A model generated the notes under the pieces. That model saw nothing but the letters and a program-made list of their open reading frames with translations, was not told where the DNA came from and made no database searches. 64,000 nucleotides of DNA. It comes from Marasmius tenuissimus (Eukaryota; Basidiomycota; Agaricomycetes; Agaricales; Marasmiaceae). Positions 39,833 to 52,634 of this stretch are shown here, piece by piece (within the stretch, counting starts at the first letter, position 1; every line of letters begins with the position of its first letter). The position numbers were made by a program, and so were the translations under genes. The DNA lies in the NCBI GenBank assembly GCA_029532415.1, contig JAQOTA010000060.1, positions 2,604,001-2,668,000 on the forward strand, in the 5' to 3' direction.

Positions 39833-41528
39833 TTACAACTTCGTGCCAGACCCCATCTGTTGTGATAACCCAGTGAATCTGGAGGGAAGCCAGCTTTCTT
39901 GAGAGTCCTGCACCCTTCTGGTGACCTGAGCGTTTCTATCCATTAGTATCGTATGCACCTGACCCTAGAGTTTGAGCCATGGTACGGATAAGAAAACTGG
40001 ACCACACGCACTTGCATACGCAATCCATGCACGTTCGCCTTCAAAGACATCATCTCTTCGTTGATTCTGATTGTCTCGTTAGTTAGTGCGATATCACTTC
40101 TCCGCCCCAACGAATCGACTGAATTGGAAAGGGTGACGATAGACTGCCGCAACGCCTCCAGCGAGCCTTCCAAAGTTGTACTGAGATTCAACGGCGCCAC
40201 AGCGCTGTTGAGAGTCTGTCGCATCCCTGGGGTATTAGGCGGATCCCAGCTCTGACCGAACAACGCCGAGTATCCAAGTGGCGGTCTGGACGTGGGATGT
40301 AGGGGCGGAGACCTGGGGAGATCTAGTATCTCGTCTTCGGCAGGGAAGTACGCCGCGAGCGCATCGGGCTGTCCTGACGGTCTCGACAAGGGACCAGGTT
40401 CTCCTACATTTTCTTCGTGTAGATAGTGCGAGGTCGATGCAGAAGAAGGCTGGAAGGCATTGGGAAGCTCGGTGGAGACGGACTGTGATGGTGTCGCATT
40501 TTGGGAATTATGGTACCAAGGGCCCAGCGCTATTTTGACTGCTTGCAATTCACATCCAGTTACCCTCAGTAGGCTTTCCAGAGTATCCACCCGATGCTTC
40601 AGAACATCATTCTCCTCTGCAAGGACGACCATTCTTGATTCGTGAATGGAGAAAAACCCGCGTATAGCGTGATATGCACAAGACTCGAGATGAACAGATA
40701 CATCAGCTCTGCGGCCTTGCCAGGGGCAACCATGTGCTGATTGGGTACACGGGACTATCGCTTCAGTGCAGACAGACAGATGATCAGCTCTGACTTTGGA
40801 GTCCAGCTCTTGGTTACAGAAATCGCAAATGGTTGTCTTCCCCGTACACGCCGACTGGTGGGCCTAAGAAGACGTCAGTATGCATCGACGCGTTCGGCGG
40901 TATGCGCTCACCTCCAACTCCCTATTCTGTACCTCTGTCCCACAATCCTTGCAAGCTACCAAAGCGTGGGAGCAGCGATGCTGATGTTCATCCTTCCGAA
41001 ATATGGTCTCTTCGCAGTCTTCACTTGGGCATGGCAGTTTCGCATAGGGACAAGCATTCTTGACATGCGTCGACATCAACTGCCGCTGACAAGTGTAGGT
41101 GCAGCCTAAAGGTTTGTTGGCGCACTCTACAGCCAGCTCGTCAACAAGCTGGGCTATTTGTTAGGTCTATAAGTCACCCAATGTGTGCCATGACACTCAC
41201 CGATCTGACTATGGGGTTCGCTTGTTGCAGATTGTCCTTCTGCAACGGTGACCTGTCAACTGGACATTGCGAGGTCCTCTCTAGTGCTTTCATGATGCAT
41301 TCCCGACAAAACGTATGTGCGCATGTAGTTGTGGTCAAAGGATCGATGAATGGCATCCTGGTAGTAAGTACATGTGAGCTCGAAAGAGACAGAGGGCCTT
41401 GAAAGGATCCCGTCCGTACCGACAAATGCAACAACACTGAGCGCAAATATTAGGGACTATGAGAAGTGTGAAGTATCAACACTCACCAAATTATCGTTGA
41501 CGGTTTCTACATAGTTAAAAGTCGTCAT
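39833..41528 (-). CDS. RING-finger protein with TRAF-type zinc fingers and coiled coil
   Basis: About 480 residues. Exon 1 gives MTTFNYVETVNDNL, exon 2 is only CCCICR, and exon 3 continues MPFIDPLTTTTCAHTFCREC...CPVDRSPL, together a complete C3HC4 RING. TRAF-type zinc fingers follow (VECANKPLGCTYTCQRQL, NACPYAKLPCPSEDCEETI, HRCSHALVACKDCGTEV, SACTGKTTICDFCNQEL). After them come a coiled coil (VVLAEENDVLKHRVDTLESLL), a Pro/Ser-rich stretch, a second coiled coil and a short last exon ending GSGTKL. The RING suggests ubiquitin-ligase activity and the coiled coils oligomerisation. No TRAF-C/MATH domain is present. Substrate unknown. Head-to-head with the aldo-keto reductase gene, 162 bp between start codons. 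Confidence 0.83.
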
Positions 41529-41690
41529 TTAGCACAATCTACACCTGACGGTCACGATAAATGGTGGGGGAGAACCCTGCCTGACCCTGCCCAGCCCTGT
41601 CCGGTCTACCTCCGGCAATAACCGGCAACCCTCACAACGCCGGTCATGACAGTGCTGACAGACACAATTACACCTTGCACCAACACTCCC

Positions 41691-42952
41691 ATGGCTGCTT
41701 TGACAATTTCGTCGACAGTGAAACTGTCTTCTGGTGAGGAATCCTCGCAGTGTACTCGCAGTCAACTCACTTGAGCATCGATAGGCCATTCTCTGCCACT
41801 TCTCGGTTTCGGAGTCTACCAGAATTATGACGCTCGACCCTCAGTATTAGAGGCATTCAAAGCAGGCTATAGGTGATAAGTATCGCGGCCCAACGCGAAA
41901 CAGAGGCTTATGATACTCTGCTTGCTGTACAGACACGTCGACTCCGCCCAGATGTACAAGAATGAAGCAGCTGTGGGCCAAGCCGTTCGCGAGAGCGGCC
42001 TCGACAGATCAGAAGTCTTCATAAGTGAGTCCATAATGTTCTTACAGTTAGACTTCGATCTAATCTAGCTTCAAAGCTACTAAATGCGCGTCTCGACATC
42101 ACGGTTATGAGAGTACCTTGAAAGGCGTCGACGAATCCCTCCACCGTTTTGGATTCGGTAATTCTTGGTTCCATGCCTAGCTTTGCGGAGCTAACCATCT
42201 CGCAGACTACATCGATCTGTTCCTCATTCACGACCCCTTGTCTGGTGCCGAGAAACGACTTGCCACCTACAAGGCCCTTGTAGAATCGAAGGCTGCAGGT
42301 AAAATAAGGACGGTAGGCGTGTCGAATTAGTAGGTCTCACACCTCTGGTCAATGTATGGGGGCGTCTGATAGCCTTCCAGCGCGGTGAAGCATCTCGAAG
42401 AGATCCGAGATGCGGGTCTCGAAATGCCCTCTGTGAATCAGATAGAGGTAGGCATAGCGAGCCAATACCTCACAAAGATCATCGCTGACGCAATTGAGTA
42501 GCTCCATCCTTACTGCCAACAACGGCCGATTGTTGAATACTGCCAAAAGAACGATATCTTGGTTGAGGCCTATTGTCCCATCATCCGCGGAAAAATGGAC
42601 GATGAAGTGATAACTTCAATCTCCAATAAGGTTAGTTCTCTACAAGCGGTGTAGCATACGGTCTACGTAACATGGCTCACCGTTTTGTCTGCAGTATCAG
42701 CGTGACCCTGCTCACATTCTTCTACGTTGGTCATTGCAGAAGGGGTGAGTAAGCCAGTGCATTTAGCCATTTGCATTCTCACACCGCACGAGAAGTTTCA
42801 GCCCCCTTCCCAAGAGTGCCACTCCTTCCCGAATTCACTCGAACGCGCAGCTTTACGACTTTGAGCTAGACTCTGATGATATGGCACGTCTGGATGGTTT
42901 AGATCGTGGTAAGGACGGTGCAGTTAGCTGGAACCCAGTAAACGCAGATTGA
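41691..42952 (+). CDS. Aldo-keto reductase
   Basis: Nine short exons (43-130 bases) were assembled by eye, each bounded by GT-AG, giving 278 residues without a break. The protein starts MAALTISSTVKLSSG, then LLGFGVYQNYD. All four catalytic residues of the AKR family are visible: Asp and Tyr in HVDSAQMYKNE, Lys in TTKC, and His in LFLIHDP. Further signatures are GKIRTVGVSNY, MPSVNQIELHPYCQQ and the NADPH-binding segment FSPLPKSATPSRIHSN. The family reduces aldehydes and ketones with NADPH in the cytosol; the natural substrate is not predictable here. It lacks the longer C-terminal loop of some members. Exon 4 uses an unusual CAAAG acceptor, chosen because the nearby CTAG site breaks the frame. 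Confidence 0.87.
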
Positions 42953-45900
42953 TCAAGCATCAAGGCCAACCTGTACTAAATAATCGACATCAAAGCTCGC
43001 TGAACCAGTCTTACGAAGAATACCTTGCGAATTCGAAGTCATGAACGGCATCTCAGAATAGCACAATCATTTCACACCCACCAACATAGAGGCCTATCTG
43101 AAAGGGGCTTGTGTCGCTTGGCAAGAATCGAATCCATGAATCCCTCGGGAGTCGGACTACACGAGGCTGTCGGCGTAGGGTCGCGACGAAACGGTACTGG
43201 TATCGGTAAGTACCAGGGACTCTTGTCCTGCTGGTCAGTCGTCCCATTTCCCCATATGATGATCCGAAGTACTGATGTCCATTCCTGAACGTTCACCTCC
43301 ACTTGGAATTCTGTTGTCAGTTGTCCTCGCAGCTTCGAAAACGCAAGATGGTTTAGTCTGAATTTTCAATTATTTCGTGGCCAATGAGGTGGCAAGCGGG
43401 CCCTCGGTTGAATTCAAATATGGTTTCAGGGTTGTGATAGATTTGGCTTCGTTCGCAACATCCCGATGGACGATGCCTTCTGTGCCTATGTACCTTTAGA
43501 AAAGGCGTCCGCAACAAGAGCTTCTTTGATGTTTCAATCTTCGTCGCTCGCGCAGGACCCCCAGTCCCTTGCCGGGTGCTATTTGCCGACTTGATACCAT
43601 GTACTCGCTGTCGATCATCGTCGCCACCCTGATTTTCTCAGAACAACACCCTTCTCCCAACTAGGACTTACGCTTAAACATGCACAGACCTTGTGATGGT
43701 TGCCAAATCATTGCGTCTTTGGGCCCACAGCGACACAGGTGAGTCATTCACATCTTTTTCGATATGTGTACGGTCCGTGAATATCCAGGACCTGTATTTG
43801 AGCTGTGGTCCGCATAACAGGTCAAATTAAACGACACAACTACGACGTTTTGGTTTCTTCCCCGCGACAGGAATTGCCGCGGCACTGGGCATCTGGACCA
43901 TAGGATTTTTGCAAACTCTTGTCACTGGCACGCGACGGTTCGCGAGTCCCTTAACGACCGCGACGAGCCCTGAGATAACATATCGACAGCAGGAGAGTCA
44001 TGGGAAGGAGGTCATCGGGGGCCAAAAAATTGTACACCCTTGACGAGACTTCATTTGGATCTAATTATGGCGACCCTTTCGTTTGGGACCCTCGACAGTC
44101 CTCGACCAAGACGACAAATTAACTGTCGATGTTCTTGGTCTACGTATTTCATTGTTCAGCTCGTGCTTGACGAGCGATATTGAAGACTCAGATGTATAGT
44201 GGTTTAATGAAACACAGCTTCCCGGCGTGTTCGCTAAAGCAACGACACATGAGCTGAATGTAACCGGCCAGCATTGGTAGTAAGTACTCTGCGATGTAGT
44301 CATATCCGAGGAGTCACGTCTAAAGGGCTAAAGTTCATTGATTTCACTGTCTACTAACAGCAACTACATCCACTTTTCAGTGTCAAGACATCGGTTTCCT
44401 ATGTTTCTACGGAAGCGTCTTGGAAGGCCATTAGATTGTTCGCGGACTGGACGTGCAAGGAAGCATCGACCCAGACCAAGTACCTCTCCGTCCCATCGAT
44501 TGACAAATTGTACAACGCCCCAACAACCCTCATCTTGAAGACGGATCTTCGTTCCAAGAGCTTCATATGGATCCTACATCTCCCCGAGCGTCATTTTAAA
44601 TTCTTGACATGGGCATTCGGAAATCCTCATGATACGTAGATTGAACGCCGGGTGTGATGAGATCTCAATCATCACAGAACCTTCGATCCAATCGCACTTT
44701 CAACAAAGCGGCAATAAACCTTCTCTCCCTTGGCCTGTCCGGATTTCGGAAAGTCCGTCACAGTCGAACATTCAAAGACACGGTTAACGAAACTCCACCC
44801 TTCCATAGCTCATGCCAGCATACGCTTTTATCTGGGGCTGGAGGGGGTATGATCGACATCTAATGCCGAGATTCAGGCCTTGGGGCTTGTGGATCGCTCG
44901 CCACTAACCTACTTACATCCTATCGACACTAGGCTTGAACTTGTCAAGGGTCCCGGTCCCGCGGGAGGTTCTCAACACACCGCAGACAAACAACATTGGC
45001 AAGAAAGAGTCGAGGCCCAAACTCACCTCGCGTCCAATGTCCAACGTCCATACGCTGGCACCGGTGTTCTATTCAAAAAACTCGTCCCGCCAATCCCGAG
45101 TCGCGATATGTTCTCCCTTTCACATTTATGCCCCTCACATTCCAATCGATTTCCGCGTCTCGATATGTCCATATTACGCGTTTCCTTTGAGCCTTCTCCA
45201 TTCTCTCTCCTTTCCCTCCATCTCCAATTTCCAAACAACAGCTTTTTTCGAACAAATGATGGAAGAAGAAAAAAATTGCAAACCACAGAGCCCTTCAACC
45301 AACCGGGACTCATCCAACACGTGTAGTTACGTTCAAGGCCATACACTAACCTGTTCTTCTGCGCTCCAACCAACGTGCCATCGTGAGGTGGAGATGGCGG
45401 GTGGCTCCTGGATGCCGACATACAGTACCACATACGTAGGGGGCCCTAGGGCACCGGTATTCGATTGACTAAGAACTTGATAGATACATACACAATACAC
45501 GTTTTTTCTTCTGCACCCGGGCGGCGTTCGAAGCAGCAGCGTGAGGTCGTTTGTCACAGCCCGCTAAAGATTGACATGTCCAAGTCGTACGGGGTTGGTA
45601 AGGGCTGCCGATGGTTGGTATGGGACATATAGGTCATCGAGCAACTCGGGAAAGTGAACCTTAAGCGGGTCCTATCTCTTCCCCCCACCGGACCCGTATG
45701 TCGATCGAGGGCAAGACGGAGACGGACGTCGGAAATTCGTTGACCGTTGACATGACGACCACAGCTCGGACGAGATTTCGACGAAAGAAAGAAAGACTTT
45801 GTTTGCTTTGTTGACACGGTCTACTATAAGGCTCTAAGATAATATGTACAAGCAGTAAGGTATGGGATAGCTTGAAATAGATAGAGAAAATAAAAAACCA

Positions 45901-46283
45901 CTTTGCGAATGAGAGTGAAAGAGAAGAGAAAAAGGGTCATCAAGGAGTGTCGTGGTAGATGTCATCAGAACGAGAAACAACAAGTACGGTGCAAGTTTTG
46001 AGACGCAAATTACAACTACAGAGTAAACATACCGGTGCTTTTTGCCACAAGAGACGAGAAAGGATGACAACAAACTGAGACTCGAGAGAGAGGGAAAGAG
46101 AAAATCGAAGAGAGAAAGAGAGAGTGAAGGCGAAACACCGAGCAATACGAGATGTGATATACTAACAAGTTGCGAGATTCAGGAGATCCAAGAAAGAGTC
46201 AAAGACAGCGGATTTAAATGAGTATAAGATACTTGTGGGAAGTGAGGGTCGTAAGCTTGTTCAACAGGCAGTGGTTGTCAAAG
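42953..46283. other. Gene-poor region with isolated coding-like fragments
   Basis: About 3.3 kb without a supportable gene. Between 43,681 and 44,640 the plus strand has pieces that look coding (a hydrophobic stretch after an intron near 43,870; KKLYTLDETSFGSNYGDPF near 44,030; ELNVTGQHWY just before a GTAAGT at 44,280; and an open frame 44,436-44,639), but frames change without usable splice sites and no family is recognised. From 45,500 to 46,280 the sequence is low complexity and AT/pyrimidine-rich and probably includes the 3' untranslated region of the homeodomain gene. No transposon ends were found. Confidence 0.4.
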
Positions 46284-48336
46284 TTAGAGAAATTGCGAAG
46301 GGACGGCTTGGTTGATACAGTAAGATTCGGATTGATTGTAGGTCTGGCCGTCTGGGTGGTAAGCCTCTGCGGGGTAGTGTTCGCCGTTATCCTGGCCCTC
46401 CACTGAACCATAGGTGTGGTGATAATCATTAAACTGGTTTGCTGGGAAGCTGCTGTTGTCTTGGGAGTAGAAAGGCGCGTCCGCTTCGACAACGGGCGAG
46501 TTGTGCAGACCAAGAACAGACTATTGAAAGGGGTGTTGAGCATATGAAAGCCAGGACGAGGGAAGGCGCAACTCACCTGTTCATTGCCTTGCATTTGGTA
46601 CGACAGTTCGCCTGAAGTCCCAATAGGTCCATTGGGGCTACCACCCGGGGAAACGGTTGACGATGGCGATGGGTATGTCCGCGTCGCATCGGCCCCCTCC
46701 TTCATGGACATTGGGTGGCCCAGTTCGAACAAACCATTCGGAGAGTTCCCGTGATTTTCCGTTGCAACGGTCAAGCCAGACATGAGCCCAATGAATTGTC
46801 CGGACGTGCTAAAGTAAATTAAAAAGAAATTAATGAAAACGAAAGGAAAGAACCGCCGGAGGTAGCAACCCTGACGGAAATGAAAATGACTTACCATGAG
46901 GTTCGCCTGTTCAGGTTTGCTGCCGGGCCAACGAGTTCATGTTCTGAAACGCAGCTACCCACGTCTGAGTAATAGGCGCTGGTATTACTCGAGTCGCTGT
47001 TGGCAACGGATGCAATGGACCCGAATCTTGAGACGCCATCATAGGATGTTGAAGTGGCGTCGTCTTCCGTATCAAGGTCATCGCCTCGGAAAAGATAGCC
47101 GTTTGAAGAATCGGGGGAGCTGCGGTCACTTTCAGAAGAGTGAATCTGACCGCCGGGAGCACCGAACGAGAAGTGGGGGGAAGGGAGTGGGCCTGGGATG
47201 GGAGAAGCAACGGAGCGAGAAGAGAAGGCGTAGAGATCATTGTCCGGCAAGGATGACCTTATAGAGTGATAGGGAGAGAGAGGAGAAGGGGAAGAGGAGG
47301 TTGTTAGAGTGCCGGGGGAGTAGCGTAACGGACGTGCTTCCATGGAGGAATGGCGCGTGTGATAAGGGCCATGCTGTGACAGATGGAGGGCGCCAGGCGT
47401 CGTCCCTGCGTGATGGGAAGAAGGTAAGTCAAGGTGAACACGCGATACAGCATGCAGAGGATAAGGTTCTCACTGTGGTGTCCTGAAATTCGGGGAGCGG
47501 CAAGGGCGCTGTGCTTGGCCCTTGCAAGACCGGCATATGGATTCTGGGCGAGACGGTGTACGCTGGCATCAACTGAGCGCCTCCGGGTAAACGGGTCAAG
47601 ATGACCAACGAGTGGTGGGCTTTGACATTCTTCTGGCATGGGGAACGCGTCAACGGGAAGCGACCCCCGTCGTAACAAGTAAACATCGCTAAAATCGCCA
47701 GAGTGCCTAAAGTCATCTGGGGTCGCCAGAGGTGAGCTCTGCCACGAAGCTTGAGAAGAAGAATCGGTAACTAGATGAAGGTGGGGAGGTGAGCCGCCTG
47801 TTGGACTTGACTCTTGTGATGAAGGTTCTGTTGACAGTTCTGGGAGGTCGCGAGGAAAGGAAGAGACTGAGGATTCTGAGGCGCTCTCTGGTCTGTGAAC
47901 GGCATCCTTGGAGGCATTGTCATTGGACGCGCCCGACCCAGATGCGTTCACTTTTGAAGCCTTTGTTTTTTCCTTTGCCCTGCGGTTCTGGAACCAGACC
48001 TGTGGCGATGAGAAACGAGTTGTTGATTTTTTTTCTCAGCATACAGCAAAGAGCGGTAGAAACAATGGGACGCACCTGGACACCTCTCGCAGTCATATCG
48101 AGCTGAGCAGCCAGTTCATTTCTGAGGGCGGCATTGGGCTTGGTGTCGTGTTTGAAGATGCCTTCGAGGACCTTGAGCTGAGCGCTGGTGGTCCTCTTGC
48201 GATGCTTTACTTCGTTGGGTGTGTATGGGTAGAAGGCGCGAAAATCAACTGCAGACGGGTCCATTATGGAAGGTGAATAGGACGGAGGGTAGGGATCTTG
48301 AGGAAAAAGAGAGTGAGAATGAGTGCGAGGAAACAT
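46284..48336 (-). CDS. Homeodomain transcription factor
   Basis: About 580 residues in five exons. After the start MFPRTHSHSLFP the homeodomain runs from KHRKRTTSAQLKVLEGIF to VWFQNRRAKEKTKA; the recognition helix 3 is split by an intron after RGVQ and carries the invariant Trp, Phe, Asn and Arg. The rest is Ser/Pro-rich and disordered (SSVSSFPRDLPELST, SPLSPYHSIRSS, SYDGVSRFGSIASVAN). There is no second domain. It is a typical (non-TALE, 60-residue) homeodomain and not a mating-type HD1/HD2 protein as far as can be seen. Fungal relatives such as Phx1/Yox1-type factors act in stress, stationary phase, or fruiting, but the orthologue cannot be fixed. A later in-frame ATG (MDPSAVD) is an alternative start. 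The last exon ends at VPSQFL. Confidence 0.85.
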
Positions 48337-48855
48337 TTGAGAAGAAAGGAAACGGGGGATTAAGTATAAGATAGGATTGTGGAGGTAAACCAGAAAGAGC
48401 GAAAATAACGGCAGCGATGTGACAGGACAGCCAACTTACCAGCCATCAACGAACCAAAGAGCCCGAAGTGCGATTGCGAAACTGCCAAAGACAGAATCTG
48501 CCGTATTCCGATCCGGCCACCGCACCCGGCCCGTTGCCAGGAACTTGCGATGAATCGACAGTCCTCCAACAATCCTTCAACAACTCTTCAGTGTCCCCCA
48601 TGTTCCCTTGCGACAAATCGATTCTATACTAGCAAATCCGCAAATTATACAAGAAACAATCCACAAATCATAATATATACTAATCGTCAATTCGTACATG
48701 TATAATACTCTCCAGCTCTCGCCTTCTCGGCCCTCTCGGGAATCAGAGCTCCCTTGAGGTCAGCCCTCGAGGACCCTCTCGTTATCCTGGTCTGTTTTGT
48801 CACGGCACGAGATGCGCCACCGTCATCTCGGTCGTGTTGTTGCGAAATCCCCAAT
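48337..48855. promoter_or_regulatory. Spacer with homeodomain-gene promoter and Wee1 3' end
   Basis: About 520 bases between the homeodomain start and the Wee1 stop, both genes on the minus strand. A short AT-rich block (atatatacta near 48,670) could be part of a 3' untranslated region. No other feature was seen. Confidence 0.4.
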
Positions 48856-51800
48856 TCAAATATCAAGGATCTCTTCCAAAAATCCCGCGCTCACGCTTGC
48901 TAATGGGGATGCTGCGAATACGGGGGTCCCGTTCTTCATCGCCATCGAGTACATCTCTTCCATCTTCCTCCGTGCTCGAGCGACGACAGGGTGCCCCCAG
49001 ACTTCCTCGATCCTCAGCCGTTGAGCAGGGTCCGTACGCATCATTCCGCGTATCAACAACAGCAACTCGGGACTTTCGTCCAAGTCGACTTGGGAGAAAT
49101 CTTCGCGTCGTAGGCTGTGCCACGCTTCCCCTCTAAGCGTTTCAAGAATCAACAGATCAGCACCCGTTCTTCCCTGTTCACAAGGCCACACTTACTGGTC
49201 AGGAACTACTATGTTCGATGCCGTCTCCAGGATCGTCATGCCAAAACTATACAAAAAACTTGACGTGAGAAAAAACGAAAACCACCGGTTAGATCGCGCG
49301 TATACAAAAACATACCTGAACACATCTGCCGCCTTGCCATATGTCCCCTGTAGTACTTCTGGTGCCAAGTAGAGCTTGTCCCCTTCGCGTTCAAAAGTAC
49401 CAATTGCCAGGGTAGACGCTGTCCGTCGTCGAGGCCAAAGAGAGGCCATCCCGAAATCTCCGATCTTGAAACGCCCTTCGCCCGTGACGAATATGTTCGC
49501 AGGCTTTAGATCCAGGTGAATGACACCCGAATCATGGATAAATCGGAGACCCTGCAAAAATACACAAAACGGTTTAGATCACAACATTCTTCGGCCTAAC
49601 AAACCATCAAAAACACAACACTTACGTTACTCAAATCGGCGATGATCTTCCACACCCTCGCCTCATCCAGACGTGGAAAAGCGCGTCCATATTCCCACAG
49701 GAATCGCGCAAAGTTGCCCAGATCGCACAGCTCAGTACAGATCCACAGCTGTTCGTCTTCCTCCCAGCTGTCAACAAACGCTAAAACGTTCGGATGCCGG
49801 TGTCGCGCATCCTCGTCCGCCAAGTGTTGGAGAATTTCAACCTCCTCCTTCAGCCGTAACCTTAATGGGGGAAACATCAGCATCTCATCAACAGATCGTG
49901 TGTAATCCCATCTCACCTGTGACGAGCACCTTCGAATCGTTTCGACTTCTTGATGGCGTAGCATTCGTTGTTTTCGCTGCCTCTCAGCTTGGCCTTGATC
50001 ACCTTACCAAACTCGCCACTTCCAATCTCAGCCACCTCAACAAAGTCGCGCTCAAATCGACTTTGCCGTGTGAATGTAGACGTGGACGGAGGTAGTAATC
50101 CTCCCTCGCTCAATCTCCCACTCGCCCGGTTGCTATTTATCGGCAAGTTTCGGCGAGCAGTGGTTGGCGAATTTAGAGTGGCCAAAGAACTGTTCGAAGA
50201 CGACCCAGAGGCGGAACGCGCGGGAGATGGCTTAAACCGATTTTTCGACGGCGAGAATTGAACTGGGTGATAACCTAAAAAACCAACAAAAACACCGACG
50301 TAGTTCCACGGTCACAGTTAGTCACCGAATCAATGATTGTGAATCAACACCAACACATACCTTGGTTCCGGGTCGGGGTTGACAGTGAATCGCTCCCGCT
50401 AGAAAAGGCACCGCTACTCGTGCGACGGGTTAACCAACGAGTCCGGGCTATGCCATTCTTCCCAACCTGCGCAGGAAAAGCTGGTCTCCCTAGTCCCAAT
50501 CCCGCGTAGCGATCTTTCCCCATACTAGGACTATCGTCAGAGTCATCCTCGGAATCCGTAGCACTGTCCAGTAGTGACCTGCTACTGCCTCTCCTCCCGA
50601 GTGAAGGGAACATCGCGGGCAAGCTCTTCCGGGGGGCCTTGGATTTCTTGAGGTTTTCCTCACGTTGCGCCAAACCCACTTTGTGAGTAACAGCACTCTG
50701 CCATGGCCTGGCGCCTGACATATAACTGATTTTCGTTTTCTTGACGGGGGTGCCAGGCGCTTTCTTCTCCTCCACCGGGGCTTTCGCCGCGGCAGCCAGG
50801 GTACGCAAGATAAACGAGTCGACGTCCTCTTGACCGTTCTTGCTCGTACTGGATAAGAATGCATATGGATCGTCACCCCCAGTAACGATTACGGCTTCAG
50901 GCCAGCCAGAGCCAAGGCGGGGACCAGCCCCAGGAGTAACGAGACCGTCCTCTCCATCGGAATATAGAGAGCTCACGCTCGTAGAGGCACGAGGCATGGA
51001 GCTCTCAGCTGGAGGATCAGCAAAGATATCCATACTACTATCGTCATCACTCAGGGCTATCCCAGAGTCACGAGCCTTGTACTTCTTGGATATCATGTCG
51101 GACTGCCGTCGAGGAGAGGGAGTGGTTTCGGAGACGCTGAAGTTGAAGGAAGAGTTCGCTGGAATGTCGTCAATCATCATATGGTCGTCTTCGTCCGTAA
51201 GGTCGTTCTCCGTTCCAAAGGGAATCCCAGGAGGAGACGATTGTGGAGAAAGGGCTTCGGCTCTCGCCTGTATCTCAGCCCAAACAGACAGTGAACCGGA
51301 ACCCGAGAAACTATGCCTATTCACCATCCTAGGTCGATGGGATGGAGATATTGAAGGAGATGCGGCGGCATTGGGTGATGAGACTGACGTGCTAACTCGG
51401 GTCCGTCTAGGGGGAGGCGCAGGAGGGGAAGATTGTACGGGAGGGCCGAAGAAGAAGGTGGCGGAATCGACTCGTGCGAGAGGGGCTCGTTTGAGTGCTT
51501 CTGCAGCAGAAGGTTGAGGAGAATGAAGCCCCGATACTCGGCGGCGAGGAACGGGAGAAATCATTTCGGAAGATTCGGAACCCGACGACGAGCTTCTGGT
51601 GTGCTTAGGAAATGCAATAGTGGGTTTGGCAGCCTGAAAGAATAGATCGTGATTGAGAACATTGAATTCACAAAAACAAATGACTATATGCTCACCGAAG
51701 CTGGCACACGAACACTCTCAAGAAGTTCATCTGATAAAGGCCGAGCTCGTGCCCGTCTTTTCGTTACATGTCCTCCTGGCGAAATAGCTTCTGCAACTTC

Positions 51801-52634
51801 GTCCGATTCTTTCAAAATCTTCCCTCTTCCCTTCATGCGTAAAGGCTTCCTGTATGTCACTTTGGCGTTTGGCGGGCTATCGCTTCCCAGGAACAGAGCA
51901 TCACCCTCCTCATCCTCCCCCAAATCCAAGCCCGAGTCATGAGCAGCGTGAACATCCTCATCTGAGTCATTGAGGTCGGTGATGCGCAACCGATTCATTG
52001 AGGTCCTTTGATAGTCGGCCGATTTGGACTGGGGTGTGCGGGCGTTGAAAGTCGGAAGGGGAAGTGGGGCAAGCCGGTCCATCGGTTGAACGCCAGGTCG
52101 ATTAGACACCTCAGAAGTAATGTTGAGTGGAGTGAGTGAATGCTTTCGAAGAGGAGTAGATTGTCGGTATGGCTTTCTCTTCACGCCGCCACCAGGATGA
52201 GAGATGTGCTGAATTGACGATGGTGAGTCGAGGATGGCAGACTGGTTGAGCTCGTCAAAGTGCCCTGATGATCTCTTTATGGGTGTGAGGAGTGGCGGAG
52301 AAGTGATAATAGGCAGAGGCATCGAACGAGAGGCCGTTGGGGACTCCAAAAATACAGCATCCTCATCCTCCTCTGCAGCATACGACCATGGCCTGGATGT
52401 CGAGGGAAATCTGGAGAAATCTGGAGGTGGAACAGACAACTTCATTGGTGATTTGGAGAATGGACCTCCTTGCTGAGGCTGGGACCCAAAAAGATGTCTT
52501 TGACGAAAAGGAGAGGACGCAGGCTTGCGGCGATTGCTGCTCTGGGAACGACAGGACGGGGACATGCTGGAATCGCGATGCTTGTTGTAAAAGGATGGTA
52601 TTGGTGGGGAAGCAAGCATTGTATGTGGCGCCAA
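48856..52634 (-). CDS. WEE1: Wee1/Swe1 mitosis-inhibitor protein kinase
   Basis: About 1,150 residues. The N-terminal two thirds (52.6-50.2 kb) is disordered, Ser/Pro-rich and full of SP/TP sites suitable for CDK or PLK control. The kinase domain starts at RFERDFVEVAEIGSGEFGKV, with the ATP-binding Lys in CYAIKKSKR, the loop VIHLDLKPANIFVTGEG, KIGDFGMAS and APEVLQGTYGKAADVFSFG. The DLKPANIF and GDFGMA motifs, and WEEDEQLWICTELC, are typical of the Wee1 subfamily. Wee1 phosphorylates the conserved Tyr of Cdk1 in the nucleus and delays mitosis until size and DNA checks are met. At least six exons; an intron at about 49,192 (GTAAGT...CTTAG) joins VPDQ to GEAWHSLRRED. The start could also be the second Met, five residues later. 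Confidence 0.92.

Noticed and set aside
45834..46145. Hydrophobic 103-codon frame on the minus strand
   Set aside because: Low-complexity pyrimidine-rich sequence downstream of the homeodomain gene; better explained as untranslated region.
50840..51517. Plus-strand frame of 225 codons inside Wee1
   Set aside because: Antisense of the disordered Wee1 N-terminus; composition mirrors the sense strand and there is no motif.
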